From contig NZ_JBJJBQ010000009.1 in NCBI RefSeq assembly GCF_045446075.1, positions 1 through 64,000 on the forward strand: a DNA stretch of 64,000 nt, read 5' to 3'. Below the pieces are notes generated by a model, which worked only from the letters and a program-made list of their open reading frames with translations, did not search any database and was not told where the DNA came from. Below, one piece after another: positions 63,355-64,000 of this stretch; position 1 is the first letter of the stretch; each line of letters begins with the position of its first letter. Both the position numbers and the translations under genes were made by a program. This stretch comes from Flavisericum labens (lineage in GTDB: Bacteria; Bacteroidota; Bacteroidia; Flavobacteriales; Flavobacteriaceae).

Positions 63355-64000
63355 ATGGAAAAATCGATTGCGATTATGTGCGGAGGTGGTCCTGCACCAG
63401 GTATTAATACTGTAATAAGTACTGTTGCCAAAACTTTCATGAAAGACGGTTTCAAAGTTATTGGTGTGCACCATGGTTATAAAGGATTGCTCTCTGAAAA
63501 TCCAGAGGTAAAAATCTTTGATTTTCATCATGCCGATCGTATTTTTAGTCGAGGTGGCTCTACTTTAATTATGAGTAGATTCAAGCCAAAAGACAGCGAT
63601 TTTAAAGCAGATTTTTTTAAAAAGAACAACGTAAAACTATTGGTAACTATTGGCGGTGACGATACAGCTTCAACCGCCAATAGGTTGACCAAATATCTTC
63701 AAACTCAAGATTTAACGGTAGCTCACGTTCACGTTCCAAAAACTATCGATAACGATTTACCTTTGCCGGACAGAAACCCAACATTTGGTTTTCATACGGC
63801 GAAAGACGAAGGGGTTAGAATAGGCAATACTGTTTATGAAGATGCCAGAACCAGCGAAAATTGGTTTGTTATGTCAGCAATGGGTCGTTCAGCGGGTCAT
63901 TTAGCGTTCGGAATTGCTTCTGCATGTCATTTTCAAATGATGATTATTCCGGAAATGTTCGACAAAACCAATATTACTTTTGAGAAATTGATTAATTTAA
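63355..64000 (+). CDS. Phosphofructokinase, PPi-type motifs (3' end outside window)
   Basis: ATG at 63355, open to the window edge (215 codons seen). Motifs: GGGPAPGIN (9-17), GGDDTAST (100-107), PKTIDND (128-134) and MGRSAGH (176-182). The second Asp of GGDD and the Lys of PKTIDND are marks of pyrophosphate-dependent phosphofructokinases; ATP enzymes usually have Gly in the first place and Gly in PGTIDND. It would interconvert fructose 6-phosphate and fructose 1,6-bisphosphate using PPi. It follows kdgK by 33 bp and may share its transcript. Confidence 0.85.
   Translation, partial: MEKSIAIMCGGGPAPGINTVISTVAKTFMKDGFKVIGVHHGYKGLLSENPEVKIFDFHHADRIFSRGGSTLIMSRFKPKDSDFKADFFKKNNVKLLVTIGGDDTASTANRLTKYLQTQDLTVAHVHVPKTIDNDLPLPDRNPTFGFHTAKDEGVRIGNTVYEDARTSENWFVMSAMGRSAGHLAFGIASACHFQMMIIPEMFDKTNITFEKLINL

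Noticed and set aside
1..64000. CRISPR arrays, rRNA genes, insertion sequences, origins
   Set aside because: No regularly spaced repeats, no rRNA-like segments and no transposase or integrase reading frames were seen on either strand.

Overview
The window looks like the chromosome of an AT-rich member of the Bacteroidota, most likely a Flavobacteriia-type marine or plant-polymer degrader. The evidence is SusC/SusD/SusE proteins, a hybrid two-component regulator of the Bacteroidota type, Por/type IX secretion C-terminal domains on secreted enzymes, lipoproteins with charged residues after the lipid-bearing cysteine, and promoters of the TTTG / TAnnTTTG type. No rRNA, intact tRNA, CRISPR array, transposase or integrase is visible.

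Region 1 (1-11130) ends in a metal-efflux island. Two identical 42-bp copies of a tRNA(CAT) 3' half (563-604 and 11089-11130) bracket about 10.5 kb carrying a HYC_CC_PP protein, a CusA/CzcA RND pump, a four-helix-bundle protein, a TolC-like channel, a DUF302 protein, an SO_0444-type permease, a CusB-like adaptor with metal-binding ends, and a periplasmic HMA protein. Neither repeat has a tRNA 5' half, so the intact tRNA and any integrase should lie to the left, which suggests tandem integration. The four-helix-bundle gene sits between inverted copies of a GTGAAAAG-type repeat.

Region 2 (11443-22326) is a small pectin-side-group locus: a T9SS-exported rhamnogalacturonan acetylesterase-like enzyme (CE12), a T9SS-exported pectin methylesterase (CE8), a hybrid two-component system, and a CE7-like acetyl esterase. 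It has no SusCD pair and no lyase.

Region 3 (22392-34056, minus strand) is a ten-gene redox operon: a HEPN-like protein, a long pyruvate:ferredoxin oxidoreductase with an extra C-terminal ferredoxin-like domain, rnfC-D-G-E-A, a Cys-rich small membrane protein, a plant-type ferredoxin-NAD(P) reductase and rnfB. It would oxidise pyruvate and pass ferredoxin electrons either to NAD with ion pumping (Rnf) or to NAD(P) through the reductase.

Region 4 (34750-61076) begins with a GH2 enzyme and then holds an alpha-glucan utilisation locus. On the minus strand are susC-susD-susE, a GH13 enzyme with CBM48-like domain and T9SS tail, and a lipoprotein. On the plus strand are a LacI regulator, a GPH/SLC45-type sugar transporter, beta-phosphoglucomutase, GH65 maltose phosphorylase, GH97 alpha-glucosidase and three GH13 lipoproteins. 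The scheme is surface and periplasmic breakdown of starch to maltose, import, phosphorolysis to glucose plus beta-glucose 1-phosphate, and conversion to glucose 6-phosphate.

Region 5 (61079-64000) has a second LacI regulator divergent from kdgK (KDG kinase), followed by a truncated phosphofructokinase with PPi-type motifs. Both sides of the divergent region have strong LacI-type palindromes.

The most unusual signals are in the leaders of the alpha-glucan locus. The predicted 5' leaders of the divergent susC and transporter transcripts carry a 21-nt block matching at 20 positions in opposite sense relative to transcription, so the two mRNAs would be complementary there. In the transporter leader this block fills the loop of a perfect 11-bp hairpin, and that hairpin shares arms with two alternative hairpins.
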